Source: Mycobacterium paraense (lineage in GTDB: Bacteria; Actinomycetota; Actinomycetes; Mycobacteriales; Mycobacteriaceae). Taken from it: a stretch of DNA of 64,000 nucleotides. The position numbers and the translations under genes were made by a program. Below the pieces are notes generated by a model that saw only the letters and a list, made by a program, of their open reading frames with translations, had not been told where the DNA came from and did not search any database. The DNA is taken from the NCBI RefSeq assembly GCF_002101815.1, contig NZ_LQPM01000007.1:62001-126000 (forward strand). The letters are read 5' to 3'. Within the stretch, counting starts at the first letter, position 1. Every line of letters starts with the position of its first letter. Of the stretch, positions 17,543 through 29,362 are shown piece after piece.

Positions 17543-19441
17543 TTAGGGACCGGTTTTGATCCATTGGCCGGCATCGCCGACGATGCCGACCGGTACCGCA
17601 CCCGTCAGGCTGACGTTCTGCACGCTGGGCCCCGCCGCGACGATCGTGGTGTCCTGCAGGATGGGCAACACCGTCGACATGTTCCACAGCCGCGGCTCGA
17701 CAGCGGTGATCACGTCGTTGATGTTCTTGGTGCCGTTGAGCGCGGCGTCGATATTCGACTGGATGCTGCGGTCGCAGATTCCGGTGAGGTTCGACGGCGC
17801 CTGCACCAGCGCGCCGGGCTCGGGCGGCCGCGGGGCCGGCGGCGCCGGCGTCGGGGTCAACGGAGACGTCGCCGGAGTGGTGCCCGGGCCCCCGGGCGGC
17901 GGGCCCGCGGCGGGCGTGGTGGTCGGCGTGCTCGACGGCGACACCGTCGTCGTCTGCAGCGCGGGGCACCCGTAGCGCGAGGCCAGCAGGGTCGCCAGGT
18001 TTCCGCCGGCCCGATGCCAGCCGACGATCGCGTCGACCTGGTTGTTGGTCAGCGCGTCGCGGTACAGCGTCACCGGGTCCAGCGCCAGCACGGTCGCGTC
18101 GATGCCGACGTTGCGCAACTGGTCGGCGGCCGTGTTGGCCACCGCGACCGAGGTCGGGTCGTTCGCGGCCACCCCGATGGCCAGCGTCAGCGGCTGGCCG
18201 TCCTTGGTGATCCGGCCGCGGATGACCTCCGTCGGCCCGGGGCCCGCCAAGGTGGGCGACGGTGACGTCGACGGGTTGGACTCGACGTGATAGCCGGACG
18301 CCGAGAGCAACGCGAGCGCCGCGGGCGTGGTCATCGCGGGCGGGGCCGTCGGCTCGTAGCCGGGATCGCTCGGCGAGCGGATCTGGGCCTGGTCCAGCGT
18401 GACGGTGTTATCGCTGCCGGCACCCACGGCCGCCAGCAGGTCGACGTCGAGCAAACCCAGGATCGCCTTGCGGACCTGCGCATCGGACAGCTTCGGCTCG
18501 CTGGCCCGCAGCGTGAGCTGCATGACCCGCGGCGTGACGATCCGGGCGGTCCGCACGTCCGGGATGGCCGAGAGCTGGGCGAAGGCCGCCGAGCCGCCGT
18601 GCACCTGGGCCACCTGCGTGTCGCCGTTGCGCACGGAATCGGCCAGCGCGGCCGGGGCGCCGGCGCGGCGGAAGAGGATCAGCGCGGGTTTGGCGGGCGG
18701 GCCCCAATAGCGGTCGTTGCGGGCGATCAGGATCTCGTCGCGCTGCGGGTCGATGCTCTCCACCCGGAACTGGCCGCCGGTGACCGGCAGCGTGCGGGCC
18801 AGCCCGGCGAGGAAACCGCCCGGCACGTCCTTGATGATGTGCGCCGGCAGGATGTTGCTGAATAGCTCCTTCCACGCCGGATACGGCTGCGCGAAGGTGA
18901 CCACGGCCTGCTTGCCGCCCTCCAGCGACTGCACGCCGGTGATCAGGTCGTATCCCGCCGGGTCGACCACGCCGGGCTGGCTGACCATCTGCCGCCACAG
19001 ATACCAGAAGTCGTCGGCGGCGATCGGGGCGTTGTCGGTCCACTGCGCCTCGGGCCGGATCTTGTAGGTCACCGTGAACGGGCTCTGGTTGGTCACCTCG
19101 GCCGACACCAACAGGGTCGGGTCCATCTCCCAGCGCGAGCCCGTCGGGGTGTTGGGGTCGGGCACCGGCCGAAACGCGCTGGGCAGCACCAGCGCGCTGA
19201 TCGCCGCGTTGACCGGCGACAGGTCCGAAAGCAGATGGGGATTGAACCCGGCGCCGATCGAGTCGATGCCCATGATGATCTGGGTCGGCCGCTGCGGCGG
19301 CGGCGCCGAATTATGGGGCGTGTCGGTGCTCTGCGGCGCCGGCGGCGGGTTGACCGTGCACGCCGCCAACACCACCCCGAACAGCGAGACCACCGCGCCG
19401 ACCGTCAGGAACAGGCGGCGGGCTGGTCTCGGCACGCCCAT
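17543..19441 (-). CDS. lpqW: Lipoprotein LpqW, regulator of mannoside lipid branching
   Basis: LpqW has the fold of an oligopeptide-binding protein. In other mycobacteria it steers the AcPIM4 intermediate between polar PIMs (via PimE) and LM/LAM. Here: signal peptide with lipobox VVLAAC and lipidated Cys28, then a [18 protein letters not shown] start of the binding domain and [21 protein letters not shown] Pro/Thr-rich linker near residue 510-560 precedes the last segment, which carries [19 protein letters not shown] 19441 (GVPRPARR) is chosen over the GTG at 19480 because it gives a normal-length signal peptide and about 632 residues. It follows typA by 45 bases. pimE itself lies about 10 kb away. 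Confidence 0.93.
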   Translation of the reverse strand: MGVPRPARRLFLTVGAVVSLFGVVLAACTVNPPPAPQSTDTPHNSAPPPQRPTQIIMGIDSIGAGFNPHLLSDLSPVNAAISALVLPSAFRPVPDPNTPTGSRWEMDPTLLVSAEVTNQSPFTVTYKIRPEAQWTDNAPIAADDFWYLWRQMVSQPGVVDPAGYDLITGVQSLEGGKQAVVTFAQPYPAWKELFSNILPAHIIKDVPGGFLAGLARTLPVTGGQFRVESIDPQRDEILIARNDRYWGPPAKPALILFRRAGAPAALADSVRNGDTQVAQVHGGSAAFAQLSAIPDVRTARIVTPRVMQLTLRASEPKLSDAQVRKAILGLLDVDLLAAVGAGSDNTVTLDQAQIRSPSDPGYEPTAPPAMTTPAALALLSASGYHVESNPSTSPSPTLAGPGPTEVIRGRITKDGQPLTLAIGVAANDPTSVAVANTAADQLRNVGIDATVLALDPVTLYRDALTNNQVDAIVGWHRAGGNLATLLASRYGCPALQTTTVSPSSTPTTTPAAGPPPGGPGTTPATSPLTPTPAPPAPRPPEPGALVQAPSNLTGICDRSIQSNIDAALNGTKNINDVITAVEPRLWNMSTVLPILQDTTIVAAGPSVQNVSLTGAVPVGIVGDAGQWIKTGP

Positions 19442-19486
19442 CAGGGTATCGAGCAGGCGCCCAGCCGCCCGCCGGGCCACGCGGCG

Positions 19487-21376
<1,890 letters not shown>

Positions 21377-21522
21377 GTCGGTGATTCTGGCAGCGGGCGC
21401 CTCAGATAGCGAACTGGCCGCCCCCGTGGGCCGCTCGGTCAATGTGCGTCCAGGGCTGCCGCCTCCGGCGTGTCGTCAGCCTGGATAGACACTCAAAAGC
21501 CGTGGTCGCACACTCGGCCGCG

Positions 21523-22263
21523 TCACCAGCCGCGGCGGCGCGGCGCCGTCCCGACCAGCTCGTGGGTGTCGGCCACGTCACGGCTGCGGTAGACGATGTA
21601 GGGCCGGAAGAGATAGGCGATCGGGGCGCTGAACGCGTGCACCAGCCGGGTGAACGGCCACAGGGCGAACAGCGCCAGCGCGAGCGCCACGTGGAGCTGG
21701 TAGTAGAACGCCGCGTGCGCCATCAGGTCTCCGCGCGGGTCGAGCAGCCAGATCGACCGGAACCACACCGACACCTTCTGCCGGTAGTCGTGCAGCTCGC
21801 CGAAGTGGGTGGCGCCCGCCAGGGTGCAGCACAGCCCCGCCACCAGCGCGCACACGAGCACCAGATACATCAGCTTGTCGTTGCGGGTGGTCGCCAGGAA
21901 CACCGCCCCGTGCGTACGCCGCCGGTAGATCAGCAGGCCGATGCCGATCAGCGTGGCGAAACCGGCGGGCACGCCGAGCAGCAGCGCCTGCAGGTGATAG
22001 ATGTGATCGCTCATCCCGACCGCGCGGGTCCAGGACTCCGGGACGAACAGGCCCATGACGTGGCCCATGATCACGGCCAGGCTGCCGAAGTGGAAGAGCG
22101 GGCTGCCGATCGACAACAACTTCGACTCGTAGATCTGCGACGAGCGGGTGGTCCAGCCGAACTTGTCGTAGCGGTAGCGCCACCAGGTGCCGACGGCCGC
22201 GGCCGCCAGCACGACGTAAGGCACGTCGTCCCAAAAGATTTCGATCAGCTTCATGTGTACCAA
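21523..22263 (-). CDS. narI: Nitrate reductase gamma subunit NarI (cytochrome b)
   Basis: NarI anchors the nitrate reductase to the membrane and passes electrons from quinol through two b haems to NarH. The 246-residue protein has five hydrophobic helices; candidate haem-ligand histidines are in SPLFHFGSLAVIMGHVMGLF and in the later QLHVALALALF region. Start: TTG 22263 has GGGAG six bases upstream, while ATG 22254 (nine bases further in) has no well-placed site, so TTG is used. The gene begins one base before the narJ stop ends; NarI closes the operon. Confidence 0.92.
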   Translation of the reverse strand: MVHMKLIEIFWDDVPYVVLAAAAVGTWWRYRYDKFGWTTRSSQIYESKLLSIGSPLFHFGSLAVIMGHVMGLFVPESWTRAVGMSDHIYHLQALLLGVPAGFATLIGIGLLIYRRRTHGAVFLATTRNDKLMYLVLVCALVAGLCCTLAGATHFGELHDYRQKVSVWFRSIWLLDPRGDLMAHAAFYYQLHVALALALFALWPFTRLVHAFSAPIAYLFRPYIVYRSRDVADTHELVGTAPRRRGW

Positions 22264-22264
22264 G

Positions 22265-22930
22265 TCAGGCTCCCTTGGTGCGCTTCGGTGGGACGGTCAG
22301 GGTAAACGGTTGCAGCCCAACGGCTTCGGTGGGAGGTCCGGCCTGAGCCAACCGCTGCGCCCGGCGCGCCTCCTGGTCGGTGGCGGCGGGCAGCGTCTCG
22401 CAGACCGCGGCGATGGTGTGCTGGTAGGGCGACTTCGCGTCCGCCAGGGCTTCGCGCAACACGTCGATCGGGACGCGGTGCTCGATGAGCAGGCGCCGCC
22501 CGGCGTCGGGGTCGACGGTGGCGGCGAATTCGAGGACGACGGGCAGGTGGTCGGGCGCCTCGGCGCGGGGCGGTTCGACCCCCGCGTCGCGGTAGGCGGT
22601 GGCGAACGCCAACATCTCCCGGCCGCGGTTGCGGGTGTCCCCGGCGGTCCAGTAGGTCAGGTACATGGTGTTGCGCCGGCGCATGTCGAAGGTCTCGACG
22701 TAGCCCACCGCGGCGGCCATCGGTTCGAGGCCGCGCAGGGCCGCGACGGTGCGGCGCAGCAGCGCCGCCGCGAGCCCGTCGATGTGGTCCACCAGTTCGT
22801 CGACGGTGTCGAGCCGCTCGCCCAGGCGAGAGTCCGGGTAGGCCAGCAGCAGCGACGCCGCCTGCCACACCAGCCGGTCCTGCATCGTCCGGTTGGCCGA
22901 GCGCTCCCTGACGTGGGCCAGCAGCCTCAT
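22265..22930 (-). CDS. narJ: Nitrate reductase assembly chaperone NarJ
   Basis: NarJ is the dedicated cytosolic chaperone that holds NarG for molybdenum-cofactor insertion and NarI for haem loading. The 221-residue protein is all helical with family-type segments QAASLLLAYPDSRLGERL, YVETFDMRRRNTMYLTYW and GREMLAFATAYRDAG. The ATG at 22930 overlaps the narH stop as ATGA, giving translational coupling. A longer frame upstream belongs to the shadow of narH. Confidence 0.93.
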   Translation of the reverse strand: MRLLAHVRERSANRTMQDRLVWQAASLLLAYPDSRLGERLDTVDELVDHIDGLAAALLRRTVAALRGLEPMAAAVGYVETFDMRRRNTMYLTYWTAGDTRNRGREMLAFATAYRDAGVEPPRAEAPDHLPVVLEFAATVDPDAGRRLLIEHRVPIDVLREALADAKSPYQHTIAAVCETLPAATDQEARRAQRLAQAGPPTEAVGLQPFTLTVPPKRTKGA

Positions 22931-24579
22931 CGCTGCGCCGGCTCCGACTCGGGGAACAGGCCCGCCGGCGCGCCGTTGCCGTCCCAGTTGAGCAGGTTGA
23001 CCCGGGAGCGACGATGACCGCGCTCCCCGTCCTCGCCGCGCTGGCGCTGTTTGAGCGCGTGGAAGGTCTCCACCGCCACCGGCACCGGGGCCCCGCTGCC
23101 CTCGCCGAACGGGCCGGATTCGTACATCCCCGGGCCGCCATCGCTCGACAAGGAGCAGCCCATCTCCTCCAGATCCCGCGCCTGCGCGCTGAAGGCGGTC
23201 GGAATGACGTACCGCTCTTCGTATTTGGCGATCGCCAGCAGCCGGTACATGTCGTAGATCTCTTCTTCGGTCATGCCGACGGCGTGCGGTATGTGCGGCT
23301 GGGTTTCCCGGCCGAGGTTGATGTCGCGCATGTAGGAGCGCATCGCGGCCAGCCGGCGCAACACGGCTTCGACGACGTGGGTGTCCCCGGCGGTGAACAG
23401 CTCGGCCAGGTATTGCATCGGGATGCGCAGCGCGTCCAGCGCGCCGAACAGGTTGCCCAGGTCCTCGCCGTCGTGCCCGTCGCGACTGACGGCGTCGACG
23501 ACCGGCGACAGCGGCGGGATGTACCAGACCATCGGCATGGTCCGGTACTCGGGATGCAGCGGCAGCGCCACCCGGAACTTGTTGATCAGCGCGTACACCG
23601 GTGACCGCTGCGCGGCCTCGATCCACTCGTCGGTGATGCCCTCGGCCCGCGCGGCGGCGATGACCTCGGGATCGTTGGGATCCAACAGGATTCGGCGCTG
23701 CGCCGCGTAGAGGTCTTTGTCGTCCTCCACCGACGCGGCCTCCAGCACCCGGTCGGCGTCATAGAGCACCAGTCCCAGGTAGCGCAGCCGTCCCACGCAC
23801 GTCTCCGAGCAGATCGTCGGCAGGCCGACCTCGATGCGCGGGTAGCACAGGGTGCACTTCTCGGCCTTGCCGGTCTTGTGGTTGAAATACACCTTCTTGT
23901 AAGGGCATCCGGACACGCACATCCGCCAGCCGCGGCAGCGGTCCTGGTCGACGAGCACGATGCCGTCCTCGCTGCGCTTGTACATCGCGCCCGAGGGGCA
24001 GGACGCTACACAGGACGGGTTGAGGCAATGCTCGCAGATGCGCGGCAGGTAGAACATGAAGGTCTCTTCGAGCTTGAGCCTGACCTCGTCGCTGACCTTC
24101 TGCAAAATCGGGTCGCCGGACAGGATTTCGGGCGACCCGGCCAGGTTGTCGTCCCAGTTCGGCCCCCACGAAACCTTCATCGGCTCCCCGGTGATCATGC
24201 TCCTCGGGGCGGCCGTGGGGAAGGTGTCACCGGCCGGGGCCGTCGTCAGGTTCTCGTAGTCGTAGGTCCACGGCTCGTAGTACTCGTCGATGGTGGGCAG
24301 CTTGGGGTTGGCGAAGATCCGCAGCAGCTTGCTGATGCGGCCGCCGTCGCGCAACCGCAGCCGTCCCTTCTTGTCCCGGATCCAGCCGCCGCGCCAGCGC
24401 TCCTGATCCTCGTAAGTGCGCGGATAGCCTTGCCCGGGGCGGGTTTCCACGTTGTTGAACCACACGTACTCGGTGCCGCCGCGGTTGGTCCACGCCTGCT
24501 TGCAGGTGACCGAGCAGGTGTGACAGCCGATGCACTTGTCGAGGTTCATCACCATCGCCAGTTGCGCCATTACCTTCAC
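22927..24579 (-). CDS. narH: Nitrate reductase beta subunit NarH (iron-sulfur)
   Basis: NarH carries four iron-sulfur clusters between NarI and NarG. Of 550 residues, the cluster motifs are CIGCHTCSVTCKQ near the N-terminus, CEHCLNPSCVASCPSG, DQDRCRGWRMCVSGCPY (the Trp marks the position that makes one cluster [3Fe-4S]) and CTLCYPRIEVGLPTICSETC. GTG 24579 shares a base with the TAG stop of narG; ATG 24570, three codons in, is an alternative. Very similar in pattern to M. tuberculosis NarH. Confidence 0.95.
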   Translation of the reverse strand: MKVMAQLAMVMNLDKCIGCHTCSVTCKQAWTNRGGTEYVWFNNVETRPGQGYPRTYEDQERWRGGWIRDKKGRLRLRDGGRISKLLRIFANPKLPTIDEYYEPWTYDYENLTTAPAGDTFPTAAPRSMITGEPMKVSWGPNWDDNLAGSPEILSGDPILQKVSDEVRLKLEETFMFYLPRICEHCLNPSCVASCPSGAMYKRSEDGIVLVDQDRCRGWRMCVSGCPYKKVYFNHKTGKAEKCTLCYPRIEVGLPTICSETCVGRLRYLGLVLYDADRVLEAASVEDDKDLYAAQRRILLDPNDPEVIAAARAEGITDEWIEAAQRSPVYALINKFRVALPLHPEYRTMPMVWYIPPLSPVVDAVSRDGHDGEDLGNLFGALDALRIPMQYLAELFTAGDTHVVEAVLRRLAAMRSYMRDINLGRETQPHIPHAVGMTEEEIYDMYRLLAIAKYEERYVIPTAFSAQARDLEEMGCSLSSDGGPGMYESGPFGEGSGAPVPVAVETFHALKQRQRGEDGERGHRRSRVNLLNWDGNGAPAGLFPESEPAQR

Positions 24580-27500
24580 TAGTAGGTCACCTCCTGGCTG
24601 CGGCGCCGCACCACGGTCACCTCGTCTCGCTGGTTGCCGGTGGGGCCCAAATAGTTGAAGCCGAACGAGTGCTGGGCGTAGCCGCCGGCGAGGTGGCTGG
24701 GCTTGATGCGCACCCGGGTCAGCGCGTTGTGGTTGCCGCCGCGCTTGTTGTTGGTCTCGGTGCGCGGGGTGTCGACGGTGCGTTCCTGGACGTGGTAGAC
24801 GTACACCACGCCGTCGGGCATCCGGTGGCTGACGATCGCCCGGCACACGTAGATGCCGTTGACGTTCACCGCCTCGACCCAATCGTTGTCGCGCACCCCG
24901 ATTTTCGCCGCGTCGCCCGGGCTCATCCACATCGTCGGGCCGCCGCGCGACAGCGACAACATGTACAGGTTGTCCTGGTAGGTGGAGTGGAACGACCACT
25001 TCGAGTGCGGGGTCAGATAACGCACGGTGAGGCCGACGCCGTCGTCCGTGGGGCCCAGCTCCGGCTGGCCGAACAGGCGGGTCATGTCCAGCGGCGGGCG
25101 GAAGACGGGCAGGTGCTCGCCGAGCTCCTCCACCCAGTCGTGCGCCAGGTAGAAGTGCATCCGCCCGGTCAGCGTGTGGAACGGCTTGAGGTTCTCGATG
25201 TTGATCGTGAACGGCGCGTAGCGGCGCCCGCCGGTCTCGCTGCCCGACCATTCCGGGCTGGTGATCACCGGGACCGGGCGCGCCTGGGTGTCGGCATAGG
25301 TGATGCGGCGCTCCTCGCTGCCCTCGGCCAGGTGCGCCAGCCGCTGACCGGTGCGCTTCTCCAGCTCCCGGAACCCTTCGACGGCCAGCCGGCCGTTGGT
25401 CGTCCCCGAGAGCAGCAGCAGCACGTCGGCCATCCGGTTCGCCGTCGTGATCGCCGGGCGGCCCGCCGCCACACCGGACTTCATCACGCCGAACCGGGCC
25501 GCCAACTCCTCGACCTCCCGGAACGGATGCACCGTGACGCCCTTGGTGGTCACCCCGAACTGGTCCACCAGCGGGCCCAGAGTGAGCCACTTGTCGTAGA
25601 TGGCGGTGTAATCGCGCTCCACCACGGTGACTTTGGCCATCGTGCGCCCCGGCACCGGAGTGCCGCCATCGTGCAGCCAGTCCCGCTCCGAACCGTCGGG
25701 ATAGGCCATCGCGTCGGGGGTGTCGTGCTGCAGCGCGGTGAGCACCACGTCGCTGCGGGTGCCCAGATGGTCCTTGGCCATCGTGCTGAACGCGCGGGCG
25801 ATGGCACCGAAAGCGTCGAAGTCCGAACGGGTTTCCCAGGGCGGGTCGGTGGCGGCGCTGAACGCGTGCACGTAGGGGTGCATGTCGGTGCTGGACAGGT
25901 CGGCCTTCTCGTACCAGGTCGCGGCCGGCAGCACCACGTCGGATACCAACGTCGTCGACGTCATCCGGAAGTCGATCGACATCATCAAATCGAGCTTGCC
26001 CTCGGGGATCTCACCCTCACACGTCACGTCGACCGGGCGCACCCCGTCCTCCGGCGGCTGCGCCTGCGCGTTGGAATCGGTCCCCAGCAGATGACGCAGG
26101 AAATACTCGCCGCCCTTGCCCGACGACCCGATCAGGTTGGCCCGCCACACGGTAAGCACCCGTGGCCAGTTGACGGGGTTGTCGGGATCGGTCACCGCGA
26201 GCTTGAGCGCGCGCCGGCCGAGCTGCTCGGCGACGTACTCGCCGGCGTCGGCACCGGAGGCGCGCGCCTCGTCGGCGACCTCCAGGCTGGACCGGTCGAA
26301 CTGCGGATAGAACGGGCTCCAGCCCATCGCCACCGACGAAGCCAGCAGGTCGATCGTGTGCTTGCCCGCAAACCTGCCCCGACCCACCGGGCTGGCCAGC
26401 TTGTCGGCCCCGTACCCGTCGTAGCGCCATTGGTCGGTGTGCGCGTACCAGTACGACGCGCCCGGCACCTGCCGTGGCGGGCGCGACCAGTCGGTGGCCA
26501 TCGCCATCGTCTGAAAACCGGTGAGCGGACGCACCTTTTCCTGTCCGACGTAGTGCGCCCACCCGCCGCCGTTGCGGCCCATCGACCCGGTCAGCATCAG
26601 CAGCGCCAGCACCGCGCGGTAGATCGCGTCGCTGTGGAACCAGTGGCAGATGCCGCCGCCCATGATGATCATCGAACGCCCGCCGGATTCCTCTGCGCTG
26701 CGGGCGAATTCCTTGGCCACCCGGATCGCCTGCCCCGCCGACACGCCGGTGATGGGCTCCTGCCAGGCCGGGGTGTTCTGGTGCGTCGGGTCGTCGTAGC
26801 CGGTGGGCCAGTCGCCGGGCAGCCCGGGCCGCGCCACCCCGTACTGGGCGAGCATCAGGTCGAACACGGTGCACACCAGGTGTTTACCGACGCGTCGCAC
26901 CGGCACCCCGCGCGCCAGCGTGCCGCCCTCGCCGTTCACGGTGTCGAAGCTGGGCAGGTGGATCAGCGCGGTATCGCCGTCCCCCAGGACGCTGAGCGCC
27001 GGCGTCAGCTCGCCGAGGTCGAGGTTCCACTTGCCGACGCCGTCCTCGCCGTAGCGGAAACCCAGCGAACCCTGCGGCACCACAACGGAATTCGTGGCCT
27101 CGTCGAGCAGGGTCGGCTTGAGCGCGGCGTTCTCGACCGACTCGCCGATGTCGGCCGCCGTCAGGTTCTTACCGGGCACCAGCAGGTCGCCGCGTTGCTC
27201 CAGCTTGATCAGGAACGGCAGGTCGGTGTAGCGGCGCGCGAAGTCGGTGAAGAACGGAACCTGCTTTTGCACATAGCATTCCGACAGGATCACGTGACCC
27301 ATCGCCATGGCCAGCGCCCCGTCGGTCCCGGCGGCGCACGGCATCCACTCGTCGGCGAACTTGGTGTTGTCGGCGTAGTCGGGGCTGACGGTCACCACCT
27401 TGGTGCCGCGATAGCGGGCCTCGGCCATCCAATGCGCGTCGGGGGTACGGGTGATCGGGACGTTGGAACCCCACATCATCAAATACGCGGCGTCCCACCA

Positions 27501-28259
27501 GTCCCCGGACTCCGGCACGTCGGTCTGGTCGCCGAACACCTGCGGGGACGCCACCGGCAGATCGGCATACCAGTCGTAGAACGACGTCATGGCGCCGCCG
27601 ATCAGCTCGTAGAAGCGCGAGCCGGCGGTGTAGGACACCATCGACATCGCCGGGATCGGCGAGAAGCCGGCGACCCGGTCGGGGCCGTAGGTCTTGATCG
27701 TGTGCACGTGGGCGGCGGCGATCAGCTCGGTCGCCTCGGCCCAACTGATCCGCACCAGCCCACCCTTGCCGCGCGCCCGCTGATAGCGACGTCGGCGCTC
27801 CGGGTCGGCCTGAATGTCGGCCCAGGCCAGCACCGGGTCGCCCAGCCGAGCCTTGGCCTCCCGAAACATCTCGACCAGCACGCCGCGGGCGTACGGGTAA
27901 CGCACCCGGGTGGGCGAGTAGCTGTACCAGGAGAACGATGCACCGCGCGGGCAGCCGCGCGGCTCGTACTCCGGCCGGTCGGGACCCACCGACGGGTAGT
28001 CGGTCTGCTGGGTTTCCCAGGTGATGATCCCGTCCTTGACGTAGATCTTCCACGAGCACGACCCCGTGCAGTTCACCCCGTGCGTCGAGCGCACCACCTT
28101 GTCGTGGCTCCAGCGGTCGCGGTAGAAGACGTCGCCTTCGCGGCCACCCCGCCTGGTGACGGTGCGCAAATCGGAGGAGAACTCGCCCGGGGTGAAAAAA
28201 CGCCCACTGCGTTCCAGTAGCTCCTCGAGCGGTCCACCAACGTGAGGTGTGACAGTCAA
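24579..28259 (-). CDS. narG: Nitrate reductase alpha subunit NarG (molybdenum)
   Basis: NarG is the catalytic subunit with bis-MGD molybdenum and an [Fe-S] cluster, reducing nitrate on the cytosolic side. At 1226 residues it has the usual length. The N-terminal cluster region is STHGVNCTGSCSWKIYVKDG with the His replacing one Cys ligand, then PRGCPRGASFSW. The Mo-site region includes SFYDWYADLPVASPQVFGDQ. No Tat or Sec signal is visible, as expected for NarG. Start: TTG 28259 has AGGAGG seven bases upstream, and the sequence then reads TVTPHVGGPLEELLE like M. tuberculosis NarG. GTG 28283 would place that ribosome site inside the gene. First gene of narGHJI. Confidence 0.96.
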   Translation of the reverse strand: MTVTPHVGGPLEELLERSGRFFTPGEFSSDLRTVTRRGGREGDVFYRDRWSHDKVVRSTHGVNCTGSCSWKIYVKDGIITWETQQTDYPSVGPDRPEYEPRGCPRGASFSWYSYSPTRVRYPYARGVLVEMFREAKARLGDPVLAWADIQADPERRRRYQRARGKGGLVRISWAEATELIAAAHVHTIKTYGPDRVAGFSPIPAMSMVSYTAGSRFYELIGGAMTSFYDWYADLPVASPQVFGDQTDVPESGDWWDAAYLMMWGSNVPITRTPDAHWMAEARYRGTKVVTVSPDYADNTKFADEWMPCAAGTDGALAMAMGHVILSECYVQKQVPFFTDFARRYTDLPFLIKLEQRGDLLVPGKNLTAADIGESVENAALKPTLLDEATNSVVVPQGSLGFRYGEDGVGKWNLDLGELTPALSVLGDGDTALIHLPSFDTVNGEGGTLARGVPVRRVGKHLVCTVFDLMLAQYGVARPGLPGDWPTGYDDPTHQNTPAWQEPITGVSAGQAIRVAKEFARSAEESGGRSMIIMGGGICHWFHSDAIYRAVLALLMLTGSMGRNGGGWAHYVGQEKVRPLTGFQTMAMATDWSRPPRQVPGASYWYAHTDQWRYDGYGADKLASPVGRGRFAGKHTIDLLASSVAMGWSPFYPQFDRSSLEVADEARASGADAGEYVAEQLGRRALKLAVTDPDNPVNWPRVLTVWRANLIGSSGKGGEYFLRHLLGTDSNAQAQPPEDGVRPVDVTCEGEIPEGKLDLMMSIDFRMTSTTLVSDVVLPAATWYEKADLSSTDMHPYVHAFSAATDPPWETRSDFDAFGAIARAFSTMAKDHLGTRSDVVLTALQHDTPDAMAYPDGSERDWLHDGGTPVPGRTMAKVTVVERDYTAIYDKWLTLGPLVDQFGVTTKGVTVHPFREVEELAARFGVMKSGVAAGRPAITTANRMADVLLLLSGTTNGRLAVEGFRELEKRTGQRLAHLAEGSEERRITYADTQARPVPVITSPEWSGSETGGRRYAPFTINIENLKPFHTLTGRMHFYLAHDWVEELGEHLPVFRPPLDMTRLFGQPELGPTDDGVGLTVRYLTPHSKWSFHSTYQDNLYMLSLSRGGPTMWMSPGDAAKIGVRDNDWVEAVNVNGIYVCRAIVSHRMPDGVVYVYHVQERTVDTPRTETNNKRGGNHNALTRVRIKPSHLAGGYAQHSFGFNYLGPTGNQRDEVTVVRRRSQEVTY

Positions 28260-28299
28260 GAAAAAGCCTCCTGCTAAATCCACGTGGAACTTCGCCGTT

Positions 28300-28319
28300 G
28301 GGTTCGGGTGTCCGAACCC
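28300..28319. promoter_or_regulatory. 8-bp perfect inverted repeat upstream of narG
   Basis: GGGTTCGG (28300-28307) and CCGAACCC (28312-28319) are exact inverse copies around GTGT, 41 bases upstream of the narG TTG start. The surrounding 298-base gap between narG and mutT2 holds no supported gene. It may be an operator or an RNA hairpin in the nar leader; no known regulator site is recognised. Confidence 0.5.
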
Positions 28320-28557
28320 CGCACGCGCGCGTCAGCGAAAACCTGAGCCGCCGTCATGCGGCGTTCTTCCGATACGACGACGCGGGGCCCGGCACGGCGG
28401 CCAGGGCCACACCATGCGAACTGGCCTCGGGATCACTTCCGGCATGCACATCGACGTTACGGATTTTTGGGGCTCGTACCTTCCGATTTCACGCGTGTCT
28501 GCTGCGATAGCGCTGAAGGTTGCCTGCACGCAGCCTGTGGACTTGTTATGAGCCTGC

Positions 28558-28950
28558 TCACAGCGCTCGGGCCAGGTCCTCCAACCAGCCCCGATCCGCG
28601 GGCACCCAGTCCACGTCGTCGAGTTCGGCCGCCGTCACCCACCGCAGCGCCTGGTGGTCGCGCGGATGGGGCTCGCCACCCAGCAGCCGAACCCGGTACG
28701 CGCGCAGCGTCGTCGTCTCGTTCAGCGCGATGTCGGCGCCCAGGCGGTCACCCACCTCGACGTCGCCGCGACGCAGGCCCAACTCCTCGGCCAGCTCGCG
28801 GGCCAGCGCGTCGGACTCGGTTTCGCCGGGCGCGACCTTGCCGCCGGGCAGTTCCCAGCGGCCGGCCAGCTCCGGCGGCCGAACGCGCTGCGCGACCAAC
28901 ACCGTGGGGCCGGAGATGACCGCGGCGGCGACGACGATCTGGGACGGCAT
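28558..28950 (-). CDS. mutT2: Nudix hydrolase MutT2
   Basis: MutT2 hydrolyses oxidised or modified nucleoside triphosphates such as 8-oxo-dGTP and 5-methyl-dCTP. The 130-residue protein has the complete Nudix box, GKVAPGETESDALARELAEELG, split here as GKVAPGE and ARELAEELG with all Glu ligands present. The strand AAVISGPTVLVAQR precedes it and DHQALRWVTAAEL follows. ATG 28950 (PSQIVV) is chosen; the longer open frame up to 29466 is non-coding upstream sequence. It sits next to narG as Rv1160 does in M. tuberculosis. Confidence 0.9.
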   Translation of the reverse strand: MPSQIVVAAAVISGPTVLVAQRVRPPELAGRWELPGGKVAPGETESDALARELAEELGLRRGDVEVGDRLGADIALNETTTLRAYRVRLLGGEPHPRDHQALRWVTAAELDDVDWVPADRGWLEDLARAL

Positions 28951-28999
28951 GGCCAGTGACGGTATACCGTCGCCGCCGCGTACCGGTGTGGCGGTCATT

Positions 29000-29021
29000 A
29001 TTCGCAATAAAAATTGCGCAT
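29000..29021. promoter_or_regulatory. 22-bp inverted repeat between mutT2 and a secreted-protein gene
   Basis: CGCAAT (29003-29008) and ATTGCG (29013-29018) are exact inverse copies around AAAA, extendable to nine-base arms with one mismatch. It lies 50 bases upstream of mutT2 and 57 bases upstream of the divergent small secreted-protein gene, in the AT-richest stretch nearby. An operator for one or both genes is likely. Confidence 0.5.
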
Positions 29022-29077
29022 TATCGGATGACGTCGGGCTCTGTACATTCAGGCCGGAAAAACTAAAATTGAATGTC

Positions 29078-29362
29078 ATGAAAAATCGAATGGGCAGGGC
29101 TATGGCCGCAGCGTGCGGTGGTGCCGCGGTGTTTGCCGTGGCGCTCGGTGGCGTCGCCGGTACTGCGCGCACCAACGCGGACCCGTCGCCGGACCCCTCG
29201 CCGACCGTGGCCCCGACGCCGTCATCGCCGGACGACGCCTGCTGCCCGGCCCAACCCCAATCGAGCCGCTGGGACTGCAAAATCGGCCTGAACTGTGGGC
29301 CAATTCGCCCGCAGCGCACCTGGCCTCCGCCCGCGCCGCCACCTCCACCTCCGCCTCCGTAG
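29078..29362 (+). CDS. Small secreted proline-rich protein
   Basis: A 94-residue protein with a signal peptide: Arg-containing start (KNRMGRAM), a hydrophobic core (AAVFAVALGGVAG) and a probable cleavage near TNA before DP. The mature part begins PSPDPSPTVAPTPSS and has a cysteine-containing middle (DACCPAQ, WDCKIGLNC) before a run of Pro to the end. Four cysteines in such a short secreted chain suggest disulfides. Family unknown. The ATG at 29078 lacks a clear ribosome site; ATG 29090 is a possible alternative. Confidence 0.6.
   Translation: MKNRMGRAMAAACGGAAVFAVALGGVAGTARTNADPSPDPSPTVAPTPSSPDDACCPAQPQSSRWDCKIGLNCGPIRPQRTWPPPAPPPPPPPP

Noticed and set aside
24669..28220. An 1183-codon open frame on the plus strand over narG
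   Set aside because: It is the antisense shadow of narG in GC-rich DNA: Arg/His/Gly-rich composition, no family features, and narG itself is unmistakable.
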